From positions 1-30,368 of the forward strand of contig JAHZAR010000026.1 in the NCBI GenBank assembly GCA_019423835.1: a DNA stretch of 30,368 nt. The letters run 5' to 3'. Within the stretch, counting starts at the first letter, position 1; each line of letters starts with the position of its first letter. Made by a program: the position numbers and the translations under genes. Positions 1-8,303 of this stretch are shown here, one piece after another. The DNA is from Clostridiales bacterium (GTDB taxonomy: Bacteria > Bacillota > Clostridia > Lachnospirales > Lachnospiraceae). Under the pieces are notes generated by a model. That model did no database searches. It saw nothing but the letters and a program-made list of their open reading frames with translations, and was not told the DNA's origin.

Positions 1-430
1 GTGAAACGGTCAATAAGAGTAGTAAAAGTAAGATATTTGCTATATAGACTCTGAAATTTGTCATTCCATGAGAAGATGCGTGGTTCCGGGAGAGCGACTT
101 CCGTGATTCACGTTTCAGCCCTTTGAGGCTCTGTCAGGATTGAGTAACATTCATACAGAAAGCAGAAGATGCCGGCAGAAGCGCTGAGTCTGCCAGGGAC
201 AGGTGCAAGAGGAAGGAGCGATTTCTGCTCTGCGTGTTCCTTCAGCGGAAGCGGCAGGCCGGATTTCGAGGCCGAAGGCGCGTGAACTTCCCGTTTTCGG
301 AAAGTGCATTATTTTAGAAAGCGCTTTGGGGAGGAGCCCGAGGCATTCCTGCTGAAAGCTGTATGTATCTGGAGAGAACATCACTGAGAGCAGAAGAGGG
401 AGAGGGCAGCATATAGAAACATGGAACATA
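1..430. other. Non-coding stretch, no gene recognised
   Basis: I see no convincing gene before speD. The plus strand has no open frame over 60 codons here. The two minus-strand frames (151-429 and 314-520) have no plausible ribosome binding site or family resemblance and run across the terminator at 431-480, so I take them as chance frames. The first 50 bases could be the tail of an upstream plus-strand gene, because a frame beginning at base 3 stays open until a TAG near base 45, but this cannot be shown. The terminator that follows implies that some transcript crosses this stretch: either the 3-prime end of an upstream operon or a small RNA. Confidence 0.5.
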
Positions 431-480
431 CCGCAAGGATTGTGTGCGAACAGGCGTACAGTCCCTGCGGTTTTTTATTT
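431..480 (+). terminator. Rho-independent terminator upstream of speD
   Basis: The arms CCGCA-A-GGA-T-TGT and ACA-G-TCC-C-TGCGG pair with small internal mismatches around a 14-base loop, and the right arm runs directly into TTTTTTATTT. It ends whatever transcript enters from bases 1-430 and separates it from the polyamine operon that starts about 110 bases later. Confidence 0.75.
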
Positions 481-587
481 GAAAAGAAGCAGACGGTCTG
501 CAGAGCAAAGTGCCCTGCAAAATGAGAATCAGTCCGGTTTAAGAAAACGGCCAAGGGCCAGGCGATTACAGAAAGAGGAGTAAAGAT

Positions 588-1346
588 ATGGGGGAGAAAC
601 TGAAGCTGTATGGGTTTAACAACCTGACCAAGTCCCTGAGCTTTAATATTTATGATGTCTGCTACGCAAAGACAGCCAGGGAGCAGAGAGATTATATTGC
701 CTATATTGACGAGCAGTACAATTCTGAACGTCTGACGGGAATCCTCACAAGCCTGACGGATATGATCGGGGCGAGGGTTTTAAATATTGCCAAGCAGGAC
801 TACGATCCCCAGGGGGCGTCCGTGACGATTCTGATTGCCGAGGGCAGCATGATTCCGGCAGGGGAGACACAGCTGGCTCATCTGGATAAGAGCCACGTCA
901 CCGTACATACCTATCCGGAGTACCATCCGGAAACCTGCCTTGCCACCTTCCGCGTAGATATTGATGTGGCCACCTGCGGGGAGATTACGCCTCTTTCCAC
1001 TCTGGATTATCTGATCCGTTCCTTTGACTCAGATATTATCACCATGGATTACCGGGTCAGAGGGTTTACAAGAGATATGGACGGCAGAAAGCTGTTTATG
1101 GATCACAGGGTTACATCCATTCAGGACTACATTGATCCAGAAATCCTGCTGCGCTATGATGCGGTGGATATCAATGTGTATGAGGCCAACCTGTTCCACA
1201 CAAAGATGATGGTAAAAGAGGTAGACCTCCAGAATTATCTGTTTAAGACCGATATTTACGAGCTGCCGCCCAAGGTCAGGCTGGAAATTATGAACAGCCT
1301 CAGGCGGGAGATGATAGAGATATTCAGCGGCAGAAATATTTACTGA
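588..1346 (+). CDS. speD: S-adenosylmethionine decarboxylase proenzyme (class 1A)
   Basis: It decarboxylates S-adenosylmethionine to give the aminopropyl donor used by spermidine synthase. The 252-residue product resembles the E. coli-type enzyme (264 residues) along its whole length rather than the short Bacillus type. The self-cleavage site is in LDKSHVTVHTYPE: Ser102 would become the pyruvoyl group, and Cys130 (VATCGE) matches the conserved active-site cysteine. The blocks DYRVRGFTRD and NLFHTKM are also typical. AGAGGAG lies seven bases before the ATG. It is the first gene of a six-gene polyamine operon, and its stop lies about 35 bases before the start of speA. No clear promoter was found between the terminator at 431-480 and this start. 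Confidence 0.96.
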   Translation: MGEKLKLYGFNNLTKSLSFNIYDVCYAKTAREQRDYIAYIDEQYNSERLTGILTSLTDMIGARVLNIAKQDYDPQGASVTILIAEGSMIPAGETQLAHLDKSHVTVHTYPEYHPETCLATFRVDIDVATCGEITPLSTLDYLIRSFDSDIITMDYRVRGFTRDMDGRKLFMDHRVTSIQDYIDPEILLRYDAVDINVYEANLFHTKMMVKEVDLQNYLFKTDIYELPPKVRLEIMNSLRREMIEIFSGRNIY

Positions 1347-1381
1347 TGCGGGGCCGCGCCGCAGGAGAGGAGGAAACGCCC

Positions 1382-2842
1382 GTGGAAACATTCACGCAGG
1401 AAAATGCCCCGATTTTCGAGGCGCTCGAGCGTTTTAAGAGTATGAGAGTGGTCCCGTTTGACGTGCCGGGACATAAGAGGGGAAGAGGAAATCCGGAACT
1501 GGCCGGGCTTCTGGGAGAAAAGTGTGTGGGGATTGATGTAAACTCCATGAAGCCTCTGGATAACCTCTGCCATCCGGTTTCCGTGATCGCCGAGGCAGAG
1601 CGCCTGGCGGCCGAAGCCTTCGGCGCCGCTCACGCCTTTCTGATGGTGGGGGGAACCACATCGGCCGTGCAGAGCATGATCCTCTCTGTGGTAAAGAGAG
1701 GCGATAAGATTATCCTGCCCAGAAATGTTCACCGGAGCGTGGTGGGGGCGCTGATCCTCTGCGGAGCGGTTCCGGTTTATGTAAACCCAGAGTGCGATAT
1801 GCGTCTGGGGATCCCGCTGGGAATGAAGGTGGAGCAGGTAGAGCGGGCCATCAGGGAGAATCCGGAGGCAAAAGCCGTGCTGGTGAACAATCCCACCTAC
1901 TACGGGATCTGCTCCAATCTTCGGGAGATTGTGAGACTGGCCCACCAGAATGGGATGCTCTGCCTGGCAGATGAGGCTCACGGCACGCATTTTTACTTTG
2001 GAGAAAACCTGCCTGTCTCAGCCATGGCAGCAGGAGCAGATATGGCGGCTGTTTCCATGCACAAGTCGGGAGGAAGCCTGACCCAGAGTTCTCTGCTGCT
2101 CACCGGCCCGGCCATGAATGTGGGACATGTGCGCCAGATCATCAACCTGACCCAGACCACCAGCGGCTCCTACCTGCTCCTGTCAAGCCTGGACATTTCC
2201 AGACGGAATCTGGCCCTCAGGGGAAGGGAGGCCTTCGCAGATGTGGTGCGCATGGCAGATTATGCCAGAGATGAGATTAATGCCATCGGAGGCTACTACG
2301 CCTTCTCCAAGGAGCTGATAAACGGAGACAGTATCTATGACTTCGATGTGACAAAGCTCTCGGTCCACACCCTGGACGTGGGGCTTGCAGGGATCGAGGT
2401 CTATGACCTGCTTCGGGATGAGTATGATATTCAGATTGAGTTCGGCGATCTGGGCAACTTCCTGGCTTATCTGTCCATCGGTGACAGACAGAGAGATCTG
2501 GAGCGGCTGGTGAGCGCCCTTGCGGAGATACGAAGGCGCTTCGGAAAGGAAGGGACGGGGATGGCGGTTCCGGAATACATCGATCCCCAGGTGGCAGTGT
2601 CGCCTCAGGAGGCCTTTTACGCAGACAAGGAGTCCCTCCCCATCGGGGAGACGGCCGGGTATATCTGCAGCGAGTTTGTTATGTGCTATCCGCCGGGCAT
2701 CCCGATTCTGGCGCCGGGGGAGCGGATCACAGAGGAGATTCTCGCCTATATTGCCTATGCCAAAGAAAAGGGCTGTACGATGACCGGGCCGGAGGACGCA
2801 GATATCCTGAGGCTTAACGTGATAAAAGGGAGCAGGAGCTGA
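1382..2842 (+). CDS. speA: Arginine decarboxylase, Orn/Lys/Arg decarboxylase family
   Basis: A PLP-dependent fold-type-I decarboxylase of about 486 residues, like Bacillus SpeA and short clostridial homologues. The family start block PFDVPGHKRG is near the N-terminus, LADEAHGTHF carries the Asp that contacts the PLP nitrogen, and SMHKSGGSLTQSS carries the Schiff-base lysine (Lys228 counted from the GTG). The open frame extends upstream to an ATG at 1346, but a strong GGAGAGGAGG sits eight bases before GTG 1382, and the extra 12 residues look unlike the family, so I chose GTG. The substrate cannot be read from the fold alone. Arginine is inferred because agmatinase follows in the same operon; lysine or ornithine are the alternatives. 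Confidence 0.9.
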   Translation: METFTQENAPIFEALERFKSMRVVPFDVPGHKRGRGNPELAGLLGEKCVGIDVNSMKPLDNLCHPVSVIAEAERLAAEAFGAAHAFLMVGGTTSAVQSMILSVVKRGDKIILPRNVHRSVVGALILCGAVPVYVNPECDMRLGIPLGMKVEQVERAIRENPEAKAVLVNNPTYYGICSNLREIVRLAHQNGMLCLADEAHGTHFYFGENLPVSAMAAGADMAAVSMHKSGGSLTQSSLLLTGPAMNVGHVRQIINLTQTTSGSYLLLSSLDISRRNLALRGREAFADVVRMADYARDEINAIGGYYAFSKELINGDSIYDFDVTKLSVHTLDVGLAGIEVYDLLRDEYDIQIEFGDLGNFLAYLSIGDRQRDLERLVSALAEIRRRFGKEGTGMAVPEYIDPQVAVSPQEAFYADKESLPIGETAGYICSEFVMCYPPGIPILAPGERITEEILAYIAYAKEKGCTMTGPEDADILRLNVIKGSRS

Positions 2843-2869
2843 TGACAGGCTTCGGGGAAAGGAGAAAAG

Positions 2870-3721
2870 ATGGAATACTGGTTTTCTGAGGAGCAGACCT
2901 CAAACGTAAAGCTGTCAATCAGGGTTGACCGCCAGCTTTACAGCGGAAAAAGCGAGTTCCAGCGGATTGATGTGTTTGATTCACCGGAGTTTGGCCGGTT
3001 CCTGACGCTGGATGGATACATGATGCTGACGGAAAAGGATGAATTTATCTACCACGAGATGATCACCCATGTGCCCATGGCCGTTCACCCTGCCGTAAAG
3101 CAGGTTCTTGTCATCGGAGCCGGGGACGGCGGCGTGATCAGAGAACTGACCAGGTACCCGGAGATTGAACACATCGATCTGGTGGAAATCGACGAGCTGG
3201 TGGTGGAGGTGTGCAGAAAATATCTTCCCAGGACAGCCTGCCGTCTGGACGATCCGAGGGTGAGCATCCACTATGAGGATGGAGTCCGGTTTGTGCGCTC
3301 CTGTGAGGACAAATACGATCTGATCATTGTGGACTCCACAGATCCTTTTGGCCCGGGAGAGGGGCTGTTTACAAGAGAATTTTACGGGAGCTGCTTTAAG
3401 GCTCTTCACGACGACGGGATTATGGTCAATCAGCATGAGAGCCCCTTCTATCCGGAGGACGCTGTGGCCTGCCAGCGCGCCCACAAGCGGATTGTGGAGT
3501 CATTCCCCATCAGCCGCGTGTATCAGGCACATATTCCCACTTACCCTTCCGGCCACTGGCTGTTTGGTTTTGCCTCCAGAAAGTACCACCCCTTAAAGGA
3601 TTTAAAGGAGGCTGCCTGGAATCTGAGGGGACTGTCCTGCCGCTACTATACGACGACCCTGCATAAAGGGGCCTTCTACCTTCCGGCCTACGTAGAGCAG
3701 CTGCTGGAGGAGGTCGAGTAG
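2870..3721 (+). CDS. speE: Spermidine synthase (polyamine aminopropyltransferase)
   Basis: It transfers the aminopropyl group of decarboxylated AdoMet to putrescine. The 283-residue protein has the N-terminal beta domain followed by a Rossmann methyltransferase-like domain: VIGAGDGGVIRE (about residues 81-92) binds the cofactor, EDGVRF (136-141) follows, and DSTDPFGPGEGLF (155-167) is the gatekeeping loop with the catalytic Asp155 and substrate-contacting Asp158. AAAGGAG lies just before the ATG, 28 bases after speA. With speD in the same operon it completes the classical route to spermidine. A preference for another diamine or triamine acceptor cannot be excluded from sequence. Confidence 0.95.
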   Translation: MEYWFSEEQTSNVKLSIRVDRQLYSGKSEFQRIDVFDSPEFGRFLTLDGYMMLTEKDEFIYHEMITHVPMAVHPAVKQVLVIGAGDGGVIRELTRYPEIEHIDLVEIDELVVEVCRKYLPRTACRLDDPRVSIHYEDGVRFVRSCEDKYDLIIVDSTDPFGPGEGLFTREFYGSCFKALHDDGIMVNQHESPFYPEDAVACQRAHKRIVESFPISRVYQAHIPTYPSGHWLFGFASRKYHPLKDLKEAAWNLRGLSCRYYTTTLHKGAFYLPAYVEQLLEEVE

Positions 3722-3814
3722 CCCCTCAGGACAAGCAGGGAAGAGGAGCAGAGGATCCGGCAGAGAATATAGAAAAGAATCCAGTAAAGTATACAGTAAA
3801 GAGAGGAAACGAAA

Positions 3815-4720
3815 ATGTCAGAAAGCGTATCTGGACAGGCATCAGGAAAAAAGCCTTTGGAACTGTCTGCCAATGTATCGGTCTTTATGGGATTTGAAGC
3901 GGGATTTGACGAGGCGGATACGGTGGTATTCGGAGCTCCCTTTGACTCCACCACCTCCTTCCGCCCCGGAACCAGGTTTGGCAGTGATGCCATCCGCCGG
4001 GAGTCCTATGGGCTTGAGACCTACAGTCCCTATCAGGATCGGGATCTGGAGGACAGCCGTGTGATGGATGCGGGAGATCTGGAACTGGGCTTTGGAGATC
4101 CCAGACGGGCTCTTGCAGATATAGAGGCGTGCGCGTCCACGATTCTCAATGCAGGAAAACGGCCCTTCATGCTGGGAGGAGAGCATCTCGTCACCCTCGG
4201 CAGCTTCAGGGCTGTGCACAGAAAATATCCGGATGTACATATCATTCACTTTGACGCCCACACCGATCTCAGGGAGGATTATCTGGGAGAGCCCCTGTCC
4301 CATGCCTGCGTCATCAGGCGGTGCTGGGAGCTTACAGGAGACGGAAAAATCTTCCAGTTTGGAATCCGCTCCGGAGAGCGCAGGGAGTTTGAGTGGGCAA
4401 AGGAGCACACATCCCTGAACCGTTTTAATTTTGACGGGCTCTCAGAGGCGCTCAGCCGTCTGGAAGGAAAGCCGGTCTACTTTACCGTTGATCTGGATGT
4501 GATGGATCCGTCCGTATTTCCGGGGACAGGTACGCCGGAGCCGGGCGGAGTGAGCTTTGACGAGCTGAGAAGGGCTGTGACCCTGGTGTGCAGCAGGGCC
4601 AATATCGTCGGCTGCGATGTCAACGAGCTGAGCCCTCACTACGACCAGAGCGGAAGCTCCACGGCTGCCGCCTGCAAGATTGTCAGAGAAATGGTGCTGG
4701 CTATGCAGAAAGACAGGTAA
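3815..4720 (+). CDS. speB: Agmatinase (ureohydrolase family)
   Basis: It hydrolyses agmatine to putrescine and urea. The 301-residue protein carries the ureohydrolase dimanganese motifs: GGEH (residues 121-124), HFDAHTD (145-151), and VDLDVMDPSVFPGTGTPEPGG towards the C-terminus. The acidic residue in GGEH is more often Asp, but Glu occurs in this superfamily. A 93-base gap after speE contains nothing recognisable beyond the ribosome binding site AGAGGAAACGAAA. Its position next to speA supports agmatine rather than arginine as substrate; arginase or formiminoglutamase activity is a weaker alternative. Confidence 0.92.
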   Translation: MSESVSGQASGKKPLELSANVSVFMGFEAGFDEADTVVFGAPFDSTTSFRPGTRFGSDAIRRESYGLETYSPYQDRDLEDSRVMDAGDLELGFGDPRRALADIEACASTILNAGKRPFMLGGEHLVTLGSFRAVHRKYPDVHIIHFDAHTDLREDYLGEPLSHACVIRRCWELTGDGKIFQFGIRSGERREFEWAKEHTSLNRFNFDGLSEALSRLEGKPVYFTVDLDVMDPSVFPGTGTPEPGGVSFDELRRAVTLVCSRANIVGCDVNELSPHYDQSGSSTAAACKIVREMVLAMQKDR

Positions 4721-4745
4721 ATTTATTTTTAAGGAGGATAAAGTC

Positions 4746-5948
4746 ATGGGAAAAGCATTAATCATCGGCTGCGGAGGAGTAGCCTCCGTTGCCATTCACA
4801 AGTGCTGTCAGAACAGCGAAGTTTTTGAGGAGCTCTGCATTGCCAGCAGGACAAAATCAAAGTGCGATGCGCTGAAGGAGAAGCTGGAGGGCACTACCTC
4901 CACAAAGATCACTACAGCCCAAGTGGACGCAAACGATGTGGACGCCCTGGTTGCGCTGATCAATGAGGTGAAGCCGGATGTGGTGTTAAACCTGGCTCTT
5001 CCATACCAGGATCTGACTATCATGGAGGCCTGCCTTGCCACCAGGACCCACTATGTGGACACAGCTAACTATGAGCCGGAAGATACGGCCAAGTTCGAGT
5101 ACAGCTGGCAGTGGGCCTACAGGGAGCGCTTCGAGAAGGCCGGCATTACAGCCCTTCTGGGAAGCGGCTTTGATCCGGGCGTGACCAGCGTATTTTCCGC
5201 CTACGCGTTAAAGCATGAGTTTGACGAGATCAACTACATTGACATACTGGACTGCAACGGCGGCGACCACGGCTATCCGTTTGCAACGAACTTTAATCCG
5301 GAGATCAACATCCGCGAGGTTTCCGCCAAAGGCTCCTACTGGGAGGACGGCCACTGGGTAGAGACAGAGCCTATGGAGATCAAGCGCGTCTACAATTTCG
5401 AGGGTGTGGGGGAGAAGGACATGTACCTGCTTCACCATGAAGAGATCGAGAGCCTTGCCCTGAACATTCCGGGAATCAAGCGTATCCGCTTCTTCATGAC
5501 CTTCGGACAGAGCTACCTGACACACTTGAAATGTCTGGAAAATGTGGGAATGACCTCCATTGAGCCGATTATGTATGAGGGGAAGGAGATTATCCCTCTT
5601 CAGTTCTTAAAGGCAGTCCTTCCTGACCCGTCCTCTCTGGGCCCGAGAACCAAGGGAAAGACAAATATCGGCTGCATTTTCCGCGGAAAGAAGGACGGCA
5701 AAGAGAAAACTTATTACCTCTACAATATCTGCGATCACCAGGAGTGCTATCAGGAGGTAGGCTCCCAGGCAGTTGCCTACACCACAGGAGTCCCGGCGAT
5801 GATCGGCGCCATGATGGTGATGACAGGAAAGTGGCAGAAGCCAGGCGTATGGAACATGGAGCAGTTTGATCCGGATCCATTCATGGAAGCCCTGAATAAG
5901 TGGGGACTTCCCTGGAAGGAATCCCACGATCCGGTTCTCGTAGACTAG
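4746..5948 (+). CDS. Carboxyspermidine (carboxynorspermidine) dehydrogenase, saccharopine dehydrogenase-like
   Basis: In the alternative spermidine pathway this enzyme reductively condenses putrescine with aspartate semialdehyde, using NADPH, to form carboxyspermidine. The 400-residue product begins MGKALIIGCGGVASVAIHKC, a Rossmann nucleotide-binding motif (GCGGVAS, residues 8-14), and continues with the saccharopine dehydrogenase-like catalytic domain (LLGSGFDPGVTSVFSAYAL, and a conserved NICDHQECYQEV block). The frame is open from 4680, inside speB, but AAGGAGG is correctly spaced before ATG 4746, so I use that start. Its function is fixed mainly by its neighbour nspC, 15 bases downstream. 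A true saccharopine dehydrogenase of lysine metabolism is the alternative. Confidence 0.9.
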   Translation: MGKALIIGCGGVASVAIHKCCQNSEVFEELCIASRTKSKCDALKEKLEGTTSTKITTAQVDANDVDALVALINEVKPDVVLNLALPYQDLTIMEACLATRTHYVDTANYEPEDTAKFEYSWQWAYRERFEKAGITALLGSGFDPGVTSVFSAYALKHEFDEINYIDILDCNGGDHGYPFATNFNPEINIREVSAKGSYWEDGHWVETEPMEIKRVYNFEGVGEKDMYLLHHEEIESLALNIPGIKRIRFFMTFGQSYLTHLKCLENVGMTSIEPIMYEGKEIIPLQFLKAVLPDPSSLGPRTKGKTNIGCIFRGKKDGKEKTYYLYNICDHQECYQEVGSQAVAYTTGVPAMIGAMMVMTGKWQKPGVWNMEQFDPDPFMEALNKWGLPWKESHDPVLVD

Positions 5949-5963
5949 GAGGTCAAATTTTTG

Positions 5964-7151
5964 ATGAATACAGAGCTGGATACAAGAGTAAGGGAAAAGA
6001 GGGGAGAAACCTTCCCGGAGAAAAGCGGGAAGGCGCCCGTTTCCACCCCGTATTTTCTCATAGACGAGGAAAGGCTCAGAAGAAACCTGGAGCTTTTGAA
6101 AAAGGTGCAGGAGGATACGGGCTGCCGCATTCTTCTGGCTCAGAAGGCGTTCTCCACCTTTTTTGCCTATCCCCTCATAAGGGAATACCTGGCGGGCAGC
6201 ACCGCCAGCGGTCTCTATGAGGCGAGACTGGGCAGGGAGGAGTTTGGAGGAGAAACCCATGTATTTTCACCGGCCTACCGGGAGGACGAGTTTGAGGAGC
6301 TGTTAAGCTATGCAGATCACCTGGTCTTTAACTCCCCCTCCCAGCTGAGAAAGTACGGGAAGCGGGCGAGGGCTGCGGGAAAATCCGTGGGACTTCGGGT
6401 AAATCCTGAGTGTTCCACCCAGGAGGGACACGCCATCTATGATCCCTGTGCGCCCGGCTCCAGGCTTGGGACGACAGCAGAGAACTTCGATGAGAGCCTG
6501 CTTCCTTTGCTGGACGGCCTTCATTTCCACACACTCTGCGAGCAGAACTCCGACGCCCTCCAGCAGACGGCGGCGGCCTTTGAGGAGAAATTCGGAAAAT
6601 ACCTGGGGAACATGAAGTGGCTGAACCTGGGCGGCGGACATCATATTACAAGAGATGATTATGACGTAGAGCGCCTGGAGCGGGTGATCTCCCATTTCAG
6701 GGATGCATACGGCCTCACGGTTTATCTGGAACCGGGGGAAGCGGTTGTGCTGAATGCCGGTTTTCTGGTCTCTACGGTTCTGGAGACGGTGAAGAACGGC
6801 ATCGACATAGCGATTCTCGATACCTCAGCCGCCTGCCACATGCCGGATGTGCTGGAAATGCCTTACCGCCCGCCGGTTTCAGACTCAGGGCTTCCGGGGG
6901 AGAAGGCATTTACCTTCCGTCTGGCAGGCCCCACCTGTCTGGCAGGGGACGTGATAGGGGATTACTCCTTTGACACCCCCCTTATGGCCGGAAGCCAGGT
7001 GGTATTTGAGGACATGGCCCTCTATACCATGGTAAAGACCAATACCTTCAACGGTATGGCCCTGCCTTCCATTGTCTGGCGGGGGCCGGACAAAAGAGAA
7101 ACCCTGATAAAAAAATTCGGCTACGAGGATTTTAAGGGCAGACTGGGCTGA
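5964..7151 (+). CDS. nspC: Carboxynorspermidine/carboxyspermidine decarboxylase
   Basis: A PLP enzyme of the alanine-racemase fold (group IV decarboxylase), about 395 residues, that converts carboxyspermidine to spermidine. The barrel lysine is Lys61 in ILLAQKAFSTFF. Further landmarks are the HFHTLCEQ block, NLGGGHHIT, the PLP-phosphate-type EPGEAVV, and a C-terminal beta domain with the paired active-site region AGPTCLAGDVIGDY. The first 20 or so residues form a charged extension not usual in the family. AGGAGG lies 8 bases before TTG 5961 and 11 before ATG 5964; I chose ATG. It is the last gene of the polyamine operon; a terminator follows 80 bases later. Confidence 0.93.
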   Translation: MNTELDTRVREKRGETFPEKSGKAPVSTPYFLIDEERLRRNLELLKKVQEDTGCRILLAQKAFSTFFAYPLIREYLAGSTASGLYEARLGREEFGGETHVFSPAYREDEFEELLSYADHLVFNSPSQLRKYGKRARAAGKSVGLRVNPECSTQEGHAIYDPCAPGSRLGTTAENFDESLLPLLDGLHFHTLCEQNSDALQQTAAAFEEKFGKYLGNMKWLNLGGGHHITRDDYDVERLERVISHFRDAYGLTVYLEPGEAVVLNAGFLVSTVLETVKNGIDIAILDTSAACHMPDVLEMPYRPPVSDSGLPGEKAFTFRLAGPTCLAGDVIGDYSFDTPLMAGSQVVFEDMALYTMVKTNTFNGMALPSIVWRGPDKRETLIKKFGYEDFKGRLG

Positions 7152-7228
7152 AAAGCCAGGTGAACAGGCTCTGAGAGGAAGGCTGCTTTGCAGACAGTAT
7201 CAGCGAACACAGTCAGAGAGCGATGCAG

Positions 7229-7277
7229 AAAAAGGGAAGCCTGTCTTCCGGAACGGAAGAGATGGGCTTCCCTTTTT
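7229..7277. terminator. Bidirectional terminator between nspC and mgsA
   Basis: An 11-base-pair outer stem (AAAGGGAAGCC at 7231-7241 with GGCTTCCCTTT at 7265-7275) encloses a second stem TCTTCCG/CGGAAGA. The T-run after the right arm serves the plus strand (polyamine operon), and the A-run before the left arm gives an equivalent T-run for the minus strand (mgsA). Confidence 0.88.
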
Positions 7278-7472
7278 GACTTTCGCTTACAGGAAAATTC
7301 GCTGTGGCTCATATGATGTTTTATGATTCGCTGTGGTGGAGTAAAAGGCCTGGGAGGCAGGATTTTCCTGCAGCAAAGCCGGAATCTGCCGTCCGTAAGG
7401 CCGCTGCAGCCAAAGCCAGGAGCGCTCCCGGGAGTCCCGGATGGAATATCAAAAAGGCAGAGGCGGCTTGCT
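7278..7472. other. Intergenic stretch 3-prime of mgsA
   Basis: About 195 bases without a supported gene. An 11-base direct repeat ATTCGCTGTGG occurs at 7297-7307 and 7326-7336, and there are short inverted repeats (GGAGCGCTCC; CGGGAGTCCCG) near 7420-7440. The plus-strand frames crossing it lie antisense to mgsA and look like chance frames. The stretch is probably the mgsA 3-prime untranslated region running to the shared terminator. Confidence 0.45.
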
Positions 7473-7924
7473 TTACAGTGTTCTGGCCCTGTCTGCAATA
7501 GTTTCCTGGAAGTTTACCACCCGGTGTTCATACTCAGAATCCATGTAGCTGGAGGTGATCAGGAAATCGGCTGTGGCCTTGTTGTTTGCGATGGGAATGT
7601 CATACACCTGGGCAATGCGGAGCAGTGCCTTCACATCCGGATCGTGGGGCTGGGCGGTCAGAGGATCGGAGAAAAAGATGATAAAGTCAACCCGTCCCTC
7701 CACTACCTTGGCACCAATCTGCTGATCTCCTCCCAGAGGGCCGCTGTTGTAGCCCTTGACAGGGAGCCCTGTGGCATCCGTGATCATGCGGGCCGTCGTT
7801 CCCGTTCCGCACAGGAAGTGATGCTTTAAAATCTCCTTGTGAGCTTCACACCATGCTTCTTCTGATCATGGGCGATAAGGGCGATATTTTTCTGTTTTCC
7901 AATGGTCATTGTCAGATACTCCAT
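7473..7924 (-). pseudogene. mgsA: Methylglyoxal synthase, broken by an internal deletion
   Basis: Methylglyoxal synthase converts dihydroxyacetone phosphate to methylglyoxal and phosphate. The C-terminal 126 residues are intact, with CGTGTTARMI, GPLGGDQQIGA (catalytic Asp region), FFSDPLTAQPHDPDVKALLR and the conserved ADR end. The first 23 codons from ATG 7924 (MEYLTMTIGKQKNIALIAHDQKK) also match the family and include the conserved AHD. Between them, near 7854-7856, only two bases (CA) lie between the AAG of Lys and the TGG of the conserved Trp, where the family has about five residues. A loss of 13 bases explains both the missing residues and the frame change. As written, the 5-prime frame stops at TAA after LTRRF. 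AAAGGA precedes the start. It could be a real lesion or an assembly error. Confidence 0.85.
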
Positions 7925-7984
7925 TCTGTGTCACCAGTCCTTTCTGATTTGGCTTATTTTCATCTGTCTTCCCCCTACAGCTCT

Positions 7985-8012
7985 ATCATACCACAATCCG
8001 GTAAAGTGCCAA
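7985..8012 (-). promoter_or_regulatory. Promoter of mgsA
   Basis: On the minus strand TTGGCA (8012-8007) and TATGAT (7990-7985) are separated by 16 bases, about 60 bases upstream of the mgsA start. The promoter still looks intact although the gene is broken, which would fit a recent lesion or a sequence error. Confidence 0.6.
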
Positions 8013-8031
8013 TGAAAAAAATATAAAATCT

Positions 8032-8060
8032 TTGCAATTCTGGAAAGAATAGTATATAAT
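8032..8060 (+). promoter_or_regulatory. Promoter of rho
   Basis: TTGCAA (8032-8037) and a perfect TATAAT (8055-8060) are separated by 17 bases. Transcription would start near 8067, leaving a leader of about 237 bases before the rho start. The divergent mgsA promoter lies just upstream, so both -35 boxes are within 26 bases of each other. Confidence 0.8.
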
Positions 8061-8066
8061 GGGTCC

Positions 8067-8303
8067 ATATACAAGGTTGGGAACGCATCTGAATTCTTTA
8101 CAATCCCCAGATATGAAGAAATAAAAAGAAAATGACAGGACAGCGGCGGCCGGAGAAATGAAACCTGACGGTACGAAGGCAGACAAAGCATCCGTTCCCT
8201 CCTGAACCATCTCTGCTGTTCAGGTGCTGAAAATAAAGCTGATGCCGCCCGGATTTACGAGCATTTAAAGGATCACAGTGTATCACAGTAAGGAGAATTG
8301 AAT
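8067..8303 (+). other. Long 5-prime leader of rho
   Basis: About 237 bases between the predicted start of transcription and the rho ATG, with no convincing reading frame. It holds a short hairpin CTGAAC/GTTCAG (around 8202-8223) and a tandem ATCACAGT repeat (two copies two bases apart) directly before the ribosome binding site. Rho autoregulates through its leader in E. coli and Bacillus; that this leader does so is an inference. I found no terminator or riboswitch motif here. Confidence 0.45.

Noticed and set aside
151..520. Minus-strand frames of 92 and 68 codons before speD
   Set aside because: They cross a well-formed terminator, lack ribosome binding sites and resemble no family.
1340..1381. 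ATG 1346 as the start of speA
   Set aside because: The strong ribosome binding site GGAGAGGAGG lies inside that extension and points to GTG 1382; the extra 12 residues do not look like the family.
7304..7829. Plus-strand reading frames of 65 and 168 codons
   Set aside because: They lie antisense to the mgsA coding region, which has clear family motifs, and have no good ribosome binding site.
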